A stretch of DNA of 17,040 nucleotides from Bacillota bacterium. Its GTDB lineage: Bacteria; Bacillota; Bacilli; Paenibacillales; NBRC-103111. Below are positions 7,041 through 14,229 of the stretch, piece after piece. Under the pieces are notes generated by a model. That model worked only from the letters and a program-made list of their open reading frames with translations. It had not been told where the DNA came from and ran no database searches. Both the position numbers and the translations under genes were made by a program. Numbering within the stretch: the first letter of the stretch is position 1; each line of letters opens with the position of its first letter. Where the stretch lies: assembly GCA_023391955.1 (NCBI GenBank), contig JAEWAA010000586.1:1-17040 (forward strand), read 5' to 3'.

Positions 7041-8030
7041 TTACTTCTTGATCCAGTGCATCATTTCGCGCAGCTGGCGGCCGGTCACTTCAAGCTGGTG
7101 CTCGGACTCGGCACGGCGGGTAGCGGTCAGGAATGCGCGGTTGGATTGGTTCTCCAGGATGAAATCCCGTGCGAACTTGCCTTGTTGGATGTCGGACAGG
7201 ACGCGCTTCATTTCCTTCTTGGTTTCGTCGGTTACGATGCGGGGGCCGGTCACATAGTCGCCGTATTCCGCAGTGTTGGAGATGGAGTGGCGCATGGCTG
7301 CCAGACCGCCTTCATAGATCAGGTCCACGATCAGCTTCAGCTCGTGAAGACATTCGAAGTAGGCCATTTCCGGCGCATATCCGGCTTCCACCAGCGTTTC
7401 AAAGCCGGCCTTGATCAGCGCGGAGGTACCGCCGCACAGTACGGCTTGTTCGCCGAAGAGGTCGGTTTCGGTTTCTTCGCGGAAGGAGGTTTCGAATACG
7501 CCTGCACGGGTGCAGCCGATGCCCTTGGCATAGGCCAGGCCGATTTGGGTGGCAAGGCCGGTTGCATCCTGGTGGATGGCGACAAGCCCCGGAACGCCGA
7601 AGCCTTCCACATAAGTGCGGCGCACCATGTGGCCGGGGGATTTAGGAGCAACCAGCAGCACGTCCTTGTCGGCGGAAGGCACGATTTGGCCGAAGTGAAC
7701 GTTAAAGCCGTGGGAGAACATGATGGTGGCGCCCTTCTTCAGGTTGGGCTCGATTTCTTCCTTGTACACCTTGGCTTGAGTTTCGTCAGGCAGGAGGATC
7801 TGGATGACATCCGCTTTGGCGGCTGCGTCAGCCACTTCCAGCACTTCGAAGCCGTCGTTCTTGGCGGTTTCCCAGGACTTGCCGGGACGGAGGCCGATGA
7901 TAACGGACAGGCCGCTGTCACGCAGGTTTTGGGCTTGTGCGTGGCCTTGGCTGCCATAGCCGATGATTGCGATTGTTTTACCTTGAAGTACACTCAGGTC
8001 TGCGTCTTTTTCATAGAAAATCTTGGCCAT
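7041..8030 (-). CDS. ilvC: Ketol-acid reductoisomerase (NADP+), class I
   Basis: Converts acetolactate or acetohydroxybutyrate to the dihydroxy acids on the way to valine, leucine and isoleucine. It is 329 residues long, usual for class I. The Rossmann motif GYGSQGHA is at residues 24-31. The following loop carries Arg48 and Ser52, expected for NADPH preference. The C-terminal knotted domain has the Mg2+ ligands D190, E194, E226 and E230 in the contexts ETETDLFGEQ and YFECLHELK. The ATG at 8030 has AAGGAGG about 10 nt upstream. The gene lies in the ilv-leu operon but is separated from ilvN by about 700 nt holding two repeat elements and a possible promoter. Confidence 0.97.
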   Translation of the reverse strand: MAKIFYEKDADLSVLQGKTIAIIGYGSQGHAQAQNLRDSGLSVIIGLRPGKSWETAKNDGFEVLEVADAAAKADVIQILLPDETQAKVYKEEIEPNLKKGATIMFSHGFNVHFGQIVPSADKDVLLVAPKSPGHMVRRTYVEGFGVPGLVAIHQDATGLATQIGLAYAKGIGCTRAGVFETSFREETETDLFGEQAVLCGGTSALIKAGFETLVEAGYAPEMAYFECLHELKLIVDLIYEGGLAAMRHSISNTAEYGDYVTGPRIVTDETKKEMKRVLSDIQQGKFARDFILENQSNRAFLTATRRAESEHQLEVTGRQLREMMHWIKK

Positions 8031-8084
8031 TGCGATATTTCCTCCTTGGATGTACGCCTGATGGGCGTCGTCAATAGTTCAAGT

Positions 8085-8275
8085 CCCTCCGAAGCGGACG
8101 CCGCAGAAGACGGTGAACACGGGCTGGCCGTGATGCCGCTTAACGGCTCTTGGCGAGTTTGCCTTCGAGGCACTTCCTGCCGCTTAACGGCTGGCCGCCA
8201 ATTGGCGAGGATACCCTGGGTAACCGCCGCTCCACGCTGCCCGTCTTCTCGGGCGTCCGCTCCCGGTAAGGGAGG
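8085..8275. repeat. GC-rich imperfect inverted-repeat element in the ilvC 5' leader
   Basis: The outer arms AGCGGACGCC-NN-AGAAGACGG match 19 of 21 positions as an inverted repeat (8093-8113 against 8241-8261), centre about 8177, with CCTCC-type flanks. Inside are two direct copies of GCCGCTTAACGGC (8135-8147 and 8179-8191), each itself a near-palindrome, and two copies of TTGGCGAG. A perfect palindrome CGCCAATTGGCG lies at 8196-8207. The element is just upstream of the ilvC ribosome binding site, so any ilvC transcript would carry this strong structure. I see no T-box or known riboswitch signature in it. Confidence 0.65.
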
Positions 8276-8291
8276 CTTGTGATTAAACCCT

Positions 8292-8321
8292 ATTATAACT
8301 CCAATCATGTAAAGCATTAAA
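8292..8321 (-). promoter_or_regulatory. Possible internal promoter for ilvC-leuA
   Basis: A consensus TATAAT (8297-8292, minus) lies about 260 bp upstream of ilvC. At 17-18 bp upstream of it the -35 is only TTAATG or TTTAAT, so this is a weak sigma-A candidate. If real, ilvC-leuA could be transcribed independently of the T-box promoter. Confidence 0.3.
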
Positions 8322-8378
8322 GTGGGAAAATTAAATTTCGCACCTATTGATGTTAAAATTCGCTATTTTCGAGATTTT

Positions 8379-8670
8379 TAACGGAGCCGGATCGTTCTGT
8401 TCCGTCAACTTTCTCTGAGAGTCCCGAGATTCGGCTGCTAACGGAACTGAGGAGCGCTTAGAAGGGAAATTCGGCTTCTTTAGTTCCGTAACGGAACTGA
8501 GACGCCCTTAAACACTAATTTTACTGTCAGATCCGCCCCATTTGCCCTGTAAGAGTCACATAGTTCCGTTAGAATGCAAACGGTGCGATTTTAGCCGGCT
8601 AAGGGTCGCTGAGTTCCGTTAGCGTTCAGAGGCCGTCTAGTTTGCTGGGAAGGGCCTCTGAGTTCCGTTA
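8379..8670. repeat. Mirror-symmetric 50-bp-period repeat element, TAACGGAAC type (copy 2)
   Basis: Forward TAACGGA(A) cores start at 8379 (degenerate), 8439 and 8489. Inverted TTCCGTTA cores lie at 8564-8571, 8614-8621 and 8663-8670. Spacing is 60 then 50 on the left and 50 then 49 on the right. The pairs 8489/8571 and 8439/8621 have the same centre, 8530. At 8482-8498 there is a local perfect dyad AGTTCCGT-A-ACGGAACT. Unit bodies share blocks with the copy at 1858-2094 at the same offsets: CTAACGGAA, then S-T-S-AG, CCCTTA, GGC, TAAAAT and TGCATT. This places the two loci in one family. It sits between ilvN and ilvC, inside the operon, with no coding potential. Confidence 0.85.
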
Positions 8671-8733
8671 GCGCCCAGGCCAGTCCGTCGGAGTCAAACT
8701 TGGGCTCCACCTGCTGCCCTTCTCAACAAAATT

Positions 8734-9225
8734 CTACTTGACCGCCCCGCGCACCATCGCTGTAGCTCCCGTGCGGGACAGCTCCTTGATCCGGTAAGGA
8801 CGCAGCACCTCGACCATGGCGTCGATTTTTTCGGAATCGCCCACTACCTGCACGATCATGCTGTTGGGGCCGATGTCCACCACCGAGGCGCGGAAGGTTT
8901 CTACGATGCTCACAACTTCGGGACGGGCGGACGGTTCGGCATGGACCTTGATCAGGGCCAGCTCCCGGGCCACCATGGGGTTGGCGCTCAGGTCCACCAC
9001 CTTGATGACGTCGATGATCTTGTACAGTTGCTTTTCCACCTGCTCCATAGTCTTATCGTCGCCAGTGGTTACGATAACCATGCGGGAGAGGCCCTTTTCC
9101 TCGGATTCCCCCACCGTTATGCTTTCGATATTAAAGCCCCGCCGGCCGAAGAGGCCGGATACCCGCTGCAGGACCCCGGGCTGGTCATTCACCAGTACTG
9201 ATATAGTGTGCTTCGTCGGCTTCAT
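8734..9225 (-). CDS. ilvN: Acetolactate synthase small (regulatory) subunit
   Basis: The regulatory partner of IlvB; binding of valine or another branched-chain amino acid to its ACT domain modulates the complex. It is 163 residues, a normal length (also called ilvH in Bacillus). An N-terminal ACT domain covers about residues 7-80, with the typical 'VNDQPGVLQRVSGLFGRRGF' and 'NIESITVG'. The C-terminal ALS small-subunit domain covers about 85-160. The ATG at 9225 lies inside the end of ilvB (41-nt overlap), so the two are translationally coupled, which suits fixed subunit stoichiometry. No terminator follows; transcription would enter the 703-nt repeat-bearing gap before ilvC. Confidence 0.96.
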   Translation of the reverse strand: MKPTKHTISVLVNDQPGVLQRVSGLFGRRGFNIESITVGESEEKGLSRMVIVTTGDDKTMEQVEKQLYKIIDVIKVVDLSANPMVARELALIKVHAEPSARPEVVSIVETFRASVVDIGPNSMIVQVVGDSEKIDAMVEVLRPYRIKELSRTGATAMVRGAVK

Positions 9226-10972
9226 TCACTTCATCCCCCATCAGCATCTCATCTATCGTGCTTCCAACCGTAACCATGGGATAAACATTCTCGTGCTTGC
9301 GGACCACAAACTCCACCAGAACCGGACCGTCGGTATCCATGGCTTCCTGCCAGGCCGCCCGGGCTTCCTCCTTGTTCCGGGCCCGCAAGCCCTTCACCCC
9401 GTAGGCCTCCGCCAGCTTCACAAAATCAGGGCTGCCGGCCAGGTCGATGTGGCTGTAGCGATTTTCGTAGATGAGCTCCTGCCACTGCCGGACCATACCC
9501 AGCACTTGGTTGTTGATAACCACAATCTTCACCGGAATTTTATGGATGGCGCAAACCGCCAGCTCCTGGGAGCACATCTGCATGCCGCCGTCGCCGTTGA
9601 TGGAAATAACCAGCCGGTCCGGATTGCCCATCTGGGCGCCGATAGCCGACGGGAAGCGGAAGCCCATGGTGCCCAGCCCGCCGGAGGTAACCAATGCCCG
9701 GGGATGGTTGAACTTGTAGTACTGGGCCGCCCACATCTGATGCTGGCCTACATCGGTGGTAACAATGGCTTCACCGTTGGTGGTTTCATGCAGCATTTCG
9801 ATGACCCATTGGGGCTTCAGCTCTTTGTCCGAATCGTTATAGCGAAGAGGGAAATTCCGTTTGCTTTCGGCGATTTCCGCGATCCACGCTTCCGAGTTGG
9901 CGCGTTTGGCCTTGGTGTTGGCGTAAGCCAGCACGTATTTCACATCGCCTACACAAGGAATATCTGTAGGTACGTTCTTGCCGATTTCCGCCGGGTCCAC
10001 ATCAATGTGGGCAATCGTCGCCTTAGGGGCAAACCCCGCCAGCTTGGAGGTTACCCGGTCATCGAAACGGGCGCCGATGGAGATGAGCAGATCCGCATTC
10101 TGAATGGCCTTATTGGCGGTAAAGGTGCCGTGCATGCCGGGCATGCCCATCCACAGCTCGTGGGCGCTGGGGAAGCCGCCGAGGCCAAGCAGGGTGGTGG
10201 TCACGGGAATCCGGGTTTTGTCCACAAATTCGATGAGTTCCGCAGAGGCTCCTGCGTAAACAACGCCGCCTCCGGCCAGAATGACGGGACGTTCGGCCTT
10301 TTCGATGGCCGCCAGGATTTTCTCCACCTGCTTCTTGTTGGGATCGGTGGTGGGGTTGTAGCCCCGGATGCTGATTTTATCGTCAATGGCCGGTTTAAAT
10401 ACAGTTGTATGGGCCGAGATGTCCTTGGGAATGTCGATGAGCACGGGGCCCTTGCGTCCGGTATTGGCAATATGGAAGGCCTCATGGATCACCCGCGGCA
10501 GATCCTCTACGTTGCGCACCAGATAGTTGTGCTTGGTAATCGGCATGGTGATGCCGGTAATATCCGCTTCCTGGAAGGCGTCCGTGCCAATAAGCGGGGT
10601 CGCTACGTTGCCTGTGATGACCACCAGCGGCACAGAATCCATATAGGCGGTGGCGATGCCGGTTACCAGGTTAGTCGCTCCCGGGCCGGAGGTGGCGATA
10701 CAAACGCCCACTTCACCGGTGGTGCGGGCGTAACCGTCCGCTGCGTGGATGGCGCCTTGCTCATGGCGGGTTAAAAGATGTTTAAAGTCGGGATTGTTGT
10801 GCATGGCGTCATAAATGTATAGGACTGCTCCACCAGGATAGCCGAAGACGCATTCCACACCTTCCAGCAAGAGGCAGCGAAGCAATATTTCCGAGCCGGA
10901 AATCACATCAGGCGCCAGCAGCCTTTCTCTCAGTTCCCCATTCAGCACCTTTGCCGGATTTTCGATACTCAT
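9185..10972 (-). CDS. ilvB: Acetolactate synthase large (catalytic) subunit
   Basis: A thiamine diphosphate enzyme condensing two pyruvates (or pyruvate and 2-ketobutyrate) to acetohydroxy acids. The start at ATG 10972 is supported by GGGGAGG 6 nt upstream; an earlier in-frame ATG at 11005 has no site. This gives 595 residues. Catalytic Glu71 lies in RHEQGAIHAADGYAR. The central FAD-binding domain includes GARFDDRVTSK (about 300-310). The ThDP/Mg2+ motif runs from GDGG at 460-463 to NN at 487-488. The C-terminus overlaps ilvN. It is the first gene of the operon, directly behind the Leu T-box leader and its terminator. Confidence 0.97.
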   Translation of the reverse strand: MSIENPAKVLNGELRERLLAPDVISGSEILLRCLLLEGVECVFGYPGGAVLYIYDAMHNNPDFKHLLTRHEQGAIHAADGYARTTGEVGVCIATSGPGATNLVTGIATAYMDSVPLVVITGNVATPLIGTDAFQEADITGITMPITKHNYLVRNVEDLPRVIHEAFHIANTGRKGPVLIDIPKDISAHTTVFKPAIDDKISIRGYNPTTDPNKKQVEKILAAIEKAERPVILAGGGVVYAGASAELIEFVDKTRIPVTTTLLGLGGFPSAHELWMGMPGMHGTFTANKAIQNADLLISIGARFDDRVTSKLAGFAPKATIAHIDVDPAEIGKNVPTDIPCVGDVKYVLAYANTKAKRANSEAWIAEIAESKRNFPLRYNDSDKELKPQWVIEMLHETTNGEAIVTTDVGQHQMWAAQYYKFNHPRALVTSGGLGTMGFRFPSAIGAQMGNPDRLVISINGDGGMQMCSQELAVCAIHKIPVKIVVINNQVLGMVRQWQELIYENRYSHIDLAGSPDFVKLAEAYGVKGLRARNKEEARAAWQEAMDTDGPVLVEFVVRKHENVYPMVTVGSTIDEMLMGDEVNEADEAHYISTGE

Positions 10973-11030
10973 AGTGATCCTCCCCTCAATGTATGGAGCA
11001 AGCATATGTCAGCTGCTTCACCAGAAAACC

Positions 11031-11084
11031 AAAAAACCCCTTCCGTCCCGACGCTAAAGAAGCGTACGAAGGGACGAAAGGGGT
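11031..11084 (-). terminator. T-box-controlled attenuator terminator upstream of ilvB
   Basis: A 14-bp stem ACCCCTTTCGTCCC / GGGACGGAAGGGGT with one G-U pair encloses a second small hairpin (ACGCT-TCTTT-AGCGT) and is followed by TTTTTT on the minus strand. The T-box sequence lies directly upstream, so this is the regulated terminator. Confidence 0.92.
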
Positions 11085-11386
11085 AAGCTTCCGTGGTACC
11101 ACCCATGGTTTGCGGCCACTCTCGCGAATGGCTGCCTTGACAAGTACGAGCACCGCGCATGCAGCGGTCCTGATACTCCGACACGGTAACGTGTGTCCTC
11201 CCGGTTCCCCCTACTAGCCATATCCGGTTTTGCCTCCGTATATGCTTTTCAGGAAAACAGCTCCGAGGTGAGCTCGTTAATAAGGGATTAAGGCATTGGT
11301 CTCAGCTAACCCGCTGCTCTCTGGTTCATAAGAGCCCTTATCACTTCGTCCTCATCATAGCCGTTGCAGCAATTTTCTTAATATTG
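11031..11386 (-). ncRNA. T-box leader of the ilv-leu operon, leucine (CUC) specifier
   Basis: The minus strand carries the conserved T-box sequence GGGTGGTACCACGG (around 11104-11091), immediately followed by a terminator that it can pair against. Upstream is a Stem I with the AGAGAGC distal motif (near 11322-11316) and the specifier context CTC-ACC-TCGGAGC. The specifier triplet CTC (Leu) is at 11272-11270. Further hairpins (stems II/III) lie between. Uncharged tRNA-Leu should stabilise the antiterminator and allow ilvB-ilvN-ilvC-leuA transcription, as for the B. subtilis ilv-leu leader. The 5' end is inferred from the promoter and the 3' end from the terminator. Confidence 0.92.
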
Positions 11387-11392
11387 AGGATT

Positions 11393-11421
11393 ATTATAGG
11401 CAACATTACTCGGCGTGTCAA
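11393..11421 (-). promoter_or_regulatory. Consensus sigma-A promoter of the ilv-leu operon
   Basis: The minus strand shows TTGACA (11421-11416), a 17-bp spacer, and TATAAT (11398-11393): a perfect match to consensus in sequence and spacing. Transcription should start near 11386, just before the T-box leader. Such a strong promoter fits a system controlled by attenuation instead of at initiation. Confidence 0.93.
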
Positions 11422-11528
11422 GGGTGATTCCGGAAAAAAATCAGAGTAAAAAATTCCCGCAGCCAGGGCAAATCACAGCTGAAACTGACAGTCCCGCCTC
11501 ATCTCCGGGTTGTAACCGTCTACACGAA

Positions 11529-11706
11529 ATGCAAAACTGCAGTTATTTTGGCATTTTTCTGCGGTAAGTCGGCCCTAACTGCAAAGCTGCAGTTATTTCA
11601 TGATGCCGATGAGGCATACGAAGTTTTCGGGAAAAATAAGTGCATTTTTGCAGGATGGAGCATGATTTCGGGAGGGAGACCCGGATATACCTGCACTTTT
11701 GCAGTT
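11529..11706. repeat. Mirror-symmetric 50-bp-period repeat element, CTGCAAAA-N-TGCAG type
   Basis: Two forward cores, TGCAAAACTGCAGTTATTT at 11530 and TGCAAAGCTGCAGTTATTT at 11580, are exactly 50 bp apart. Two inverted cores follow, TGCATTTTTGCA ending at 11652 and TGCACTTTTGCA ending at 11703, 51 bp apart. Both pairs share a centre near 11616, where a small ATGCC-GATGA-GGCAT hairpin (11603-11617) forms the tip. It lies between the divergent ilv promoter and alcohol dehydrogenase promoter. The core is unrelated to the TAACGGAA family, but period and layout are the same. In the rest of this intergenic region (11422-11528) I see nothing else. Confidence 0.8.
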
Positions 11707-11730
11707 AAAAGGCTGTAACCGGATTGTTTC

Positions 11731-11758
11731 TTGAAATCCTCCGTTCTGCGCTTATAAT
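11731..11758 (+). promoter_or_regulatory. Sigma-A promoter of the alcohol dehydrogenase gene
   Basis: TTGAAA (11731-11736), a 16-bp spacer and TATAAT (11753-11758) lie about 58 bp upstream of the GTG start and just right of the repeat element. Confidence 0.7.
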
Positions 11759-11816
11759 GCTGATAGAGCATATATACCGCTGAGGAAGCGGAATTCCGGG
11801 AAGAGAAGGGAAACCA

Positions 11817-12992
11817 GTGGATAATTTCGTATTTTACAGCCCCACCTGTTTTGTATTCGGCAAGGATGAGGAAAACCACGTAGGCGCTTATGTGCGCCGC
11901 TTCGGCGGGAGCAAGGTGCTGATCCATTACGGGGGAGGCTCCGTGATCCGTTCGGGCCTGATGGTCCGGGTGAAGCGTTCTCTGGCGGAGGAGGGGATCT
12001 CCTTCGTGGAGCTGGGCGGGGTAAAGCCCAATCCCCGCAGCGGGCTGGTCTACCAAGGGATTGAATTATGCCGCAAGGAGCAGGTGGATTTTGTGCTGGC
12101 GGTGGGAGGCGGAAGCGTCATCGATTCGGCCAAGGCCATTGCCGCAGGCGCACTGTATGAGGGGGACTTCTGGGACCATCACCAGGGCAAACCCATCACC
12201 AAGGCGCTGCCAATCGGCACCATTCTGACCATTGCCGCGGCGGGCAGCGAGGGGTCTCCCAACTGCGTCATCACGAAGGAGGAGGGCATGTACAAGCGGG
12301 GCGCCAACAGCGACCATCTCCGCCCCGCCTTCTCCATTCTGAACCCGGCCCTGACCCAGACGGTTCCGCCCTACCAGATCGCGTGCGGGATAACCGACAT
12401 CATGGCACATCTCCTGGAGCGTTATTTCACCACCACCCAGGATGTGGAGGTAACCGACCGGCTCATCGAGGGTCTGCTTCTGGCCGTAATCAAGGAAGCT
12501 CCACGGGTAATGGCCGATCCCTCCGACTATCAGGCCCAGGCCAACCTCATGTGGGCAGGAATGATGGCCCATAACAATTCCTGCGGCGTGGGCCGGACCC
12601 AGGACTGGGCCAGCCATTATATCGAGCATGAGCTGTCGGCACTCTACGACTGCGCTCACGGGGCGGGTCTTGCAGTCGTATTCCCCGCCTGGATGACCTA
12701 CACCATGGAGCATAACGTCAGCCGGTTTGCCCAGCTTGCGGTCCGGGTTTGGGGCTGCCAGATGGACTTCGCCCATCCGGAGCATACTGCCAGAGCGGGG
12801 ATTGCCGCACTGAAGCAGTTCTGGACCTCATTGGGCATGCCCGCCACCTACGCGGAGCTGGGAGCCAAGCCGGAGGATATGGAGCATATGGCCCACCTTG
12901 CCTGCCACGGCGATGTGCGCAAGGGCACCCTCGGCACCTTTGCCAAGCTGAATGCGGAGGATGTGGCGAATATTTACCGGCTGATGCAGTAG
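11817..12992 (+). CDS. Iron-containing NAD(P)-dependent alcohol dehydrogenase, YqhD/BdhA type
   Basis: A 391-residue group III metal alcohol dehydrogenase that probably reduces aldehydes to alcohols with NAD(P)H. Start GTG 11817 with AAGGG 6 nt upstream. The N-terminal nucleotide-binding domain has the GGGS turn at residues 97-100 (VGGGSVIDSAK). The helical domain has metal ligands D194, H198, H267 and H281 in the contexts GITDIMAHLLE, DWASHYIEHELSA and YDCAHGAGLA. By my recollection these positions coincide with those of E. coli YqhD, which indicates near-colinearity. It is a single-gene unit with its own promoter and terminator. Physiological substrate is unknown; BdhA/YugJ/YugK-like butanol or aldehyde dehydrogenase names would all be reasonable. 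Confidence 0.95.
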   Translation: MDNFVFYSPTCFVFGKDEENHVGAYVRRFGGSKVLIHYGGGSVIRSGLMVRVKRSLAEEGISFVELGGVKPNPRSGLVYQGIELCRKEQVDFVLAVGGGSVIDSAKAIAAGALYEGDFWDHHQGKPITKALPIGTILTIAAAGSEGSPNCVITKEEGMYKRGANSDHLRPAFSILNPALTQTVPPYQIACGITDIMAHLLERYFTTTQDVEVTDRLIEGLLLAVIKEAPRVMADPSDYQAQANLMWAGMMAHNNSCGVGRTQDWASHYIEHELSALYDCAHGAGLAVVFPAWMTYTMEHNVSRFAQLAVRVWGCQMDFAHPEHTARAGIAALKQFWTSLGMPATYAELGAKPEDMEHMAHLACHGDVRKGTLGTFAKLNAEDVANIYRLMQ

Positions 12993-13021
12993 CCGTCCTG
13001 CAACCAACCAGCATAGGAGCT

Positions 13022-13050
13022 AACCACCCTTCTTCCGGGGTGGTTTTCTT
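13022..13050 (+). terminator. Rho-independent terminator after the alcohol dehydrogenase gene
   Basis: AACCACCC (13022-13029) pairs perfectly with GGGTGGTT (13038-13045) across an 8-nt loop, followed by TTCTTATTTT. It lies 30 bp past the stop. Confidence 0.85.
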
Positions 13051-13112
13051 ATTTTCCGGATGCATAGAAATAACTGATTATACCAAATTTAAAAGGAAAA
13101 GGTGGTGTTGTC

Positions 13113-14210
13113 ATGAAAGTGGCGATAATGGGCGCTGGTTTGTCGGGATTGGCTTGTGCCCTTACGTTAGAGAAACACGGCATTATGCCGGATATCTACG
13201 AAACCGGCTCCCAAGTTGGGGACCGCTTTGTATATGCCGAAATTTTCTTCGGCATAACCGCCAGACCCGCCCGGGATTGTGTCACCTATCTGGCGAATGA
13301 GCTGGGGATTTACCTCAACCCCGTTTACATGATCCGCACCATGTCCATTCACGGGCCCGAAGAAACCGCAGTGATGGAGGGAAGTCTGGGGCATTCCAAT
13401 ATCCGGGGGCGTCATGAAAAAGCCTTGGAGAAGCATCTCCAGCAGCAGCTGCAGTCCCCGATCCGCTTTCGTTCCCAGGTTACCTATGAGGAATTGCTGG
13501 AGGATTATACCCACGTGGTGGTAGCCACAGGTGAAACGACTATTGCCCGGCGGCTCAAAAATTATGATCTGGCCTTGACTGTATCCATGAAGGGCTGCAC
13601 CGTTTCGGGGAACTTCGACCTCAACAGGGTGTATACCTGGCTGAATGACGCGTATTGCCCCAAGGGCTACGGATACCTTATTCCCCTGTCCGAAAAGGAA
13701 GCCAGCGTCGTCATCGCTTATCCGGATTACCCGCTGAACCAAAATACGGATATTCATTCTCTTTGGGACAAATTGTTCCCCAGGGTTTGCTCCGACCTTC
13801 AACAATCACTGACTGTCACGGACGGCTTCGAGATCAATCATTATCCCATTGGCATCTCCCGTGAATCCCGGATCGGGAATACTTTTTTTGTGGGCAACAA
13901 CTTCGGCAGCATTATGCCCTTTCTCGGCTTCGGGCAGTTTTCCTCCCTGGCCACCGGCGTGTATGCCGCCTGGGACATGTGCGGGCTGGGAGATTACGGG
14001 AAGCTGACCCGCCCTTTTCGCAAAAGCTATGACAATTCCCTTATCCTCCGCAAGGCAATGGAGCAGATTGGCAATGACCAGCTGGACTCCATGGTCAAGT
14101 GGCTGGACACACCCGTCGGTCACAAGCTGTTCAACATGAAGCAGTTGGATTTGCTCCGTGCTGCCTCTTACCTGCTAAGACCCTGGGTGGGCATAAAATC
14201 ACTGGTGTAA
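13113..14210 (+). CDS. NAD(P)/FAD-dependent oxidoreductase, GGR/monooxygenase-like fold
   Basis: 365 residues beginning with a classic dinucleotide-binding unit (KVAIMGAGLSGLACALTLEKHG; GxGxxG at residues 7-12), followed by the acidic D-I-Y-E that would bind the FAD ribose. A later 'THVVVATGE' segment and a C-terminal 'NTFFVGNNFGSIMPFLGFGQFSS' segment fit the second FAD motif of flavin hydroxylases and geranylgeranyl-reductase-like proteins. ATG 13113 is preceded by GGTGG, 8 nt away. The next gene (DUF3231) starts 19 bp after its stop, so the two are probably one operon. No substrate can be inferred. A recognisable sigma-A promoter is lacking in 13051-13112. Confidence 0.85.
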   Translation: MKVAIMGAGLSGLACALTLEKHGIMPDIYETGSQVGDRFVYAEIFFGITARPARDCVTYLANELGIYLNPVYMIRTMSIHGPEETAVMEGSLGHSNIRGRHEKALEKHLQQQLQSPIRFRSQVTYEELLEDYTHVVVATGETTIARRLKNYDLALTVSMKGCTVSGNFDLNRVYTWLNDAYCPKGYGYLIPLSEKEASVVIAYPDYPLNQNTDIHSLWDKLFPRVCSDLQQSLTVTDGFEINHYPIGISRESRIGNTFFVGNNFGSIMPFLGFGQFSSLATGVYAAWDMCGLGDYGKLTRPFRKSYDNSLILRKAMEQIGNDQLDSMVKWLDTPVGHKLFNMKQLDLLRAASYLLRPWVGIKSLV

Positions 14211-14229
14211 ATGATTAGGGGGGCTTTTC

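Noticed and set aside
8308..8313. TTTACA as the -35 of the candidate ilvC promoter.
   Set aside because: It is only 10 bp from the TATAAT box, too close for a sigma-A promoter.
8816..10774. Long + strand open frame (about 650 codons) opposite ilvB and ilvN.
   Set aside because: Antisense shadow of two unmistakable genes. The same holds for the + strand frames at 25-837, 5228-6292 and 7032-8282.
13051..13112. Sporulation-type (sigma-G-like) promoter before the FAD oxidoreductase gene, from GCATA and a downstream A/T-rich block.
   Set aside because: The -10 match is poor and the sequence is A/T-rich enough to give such hits by chance.
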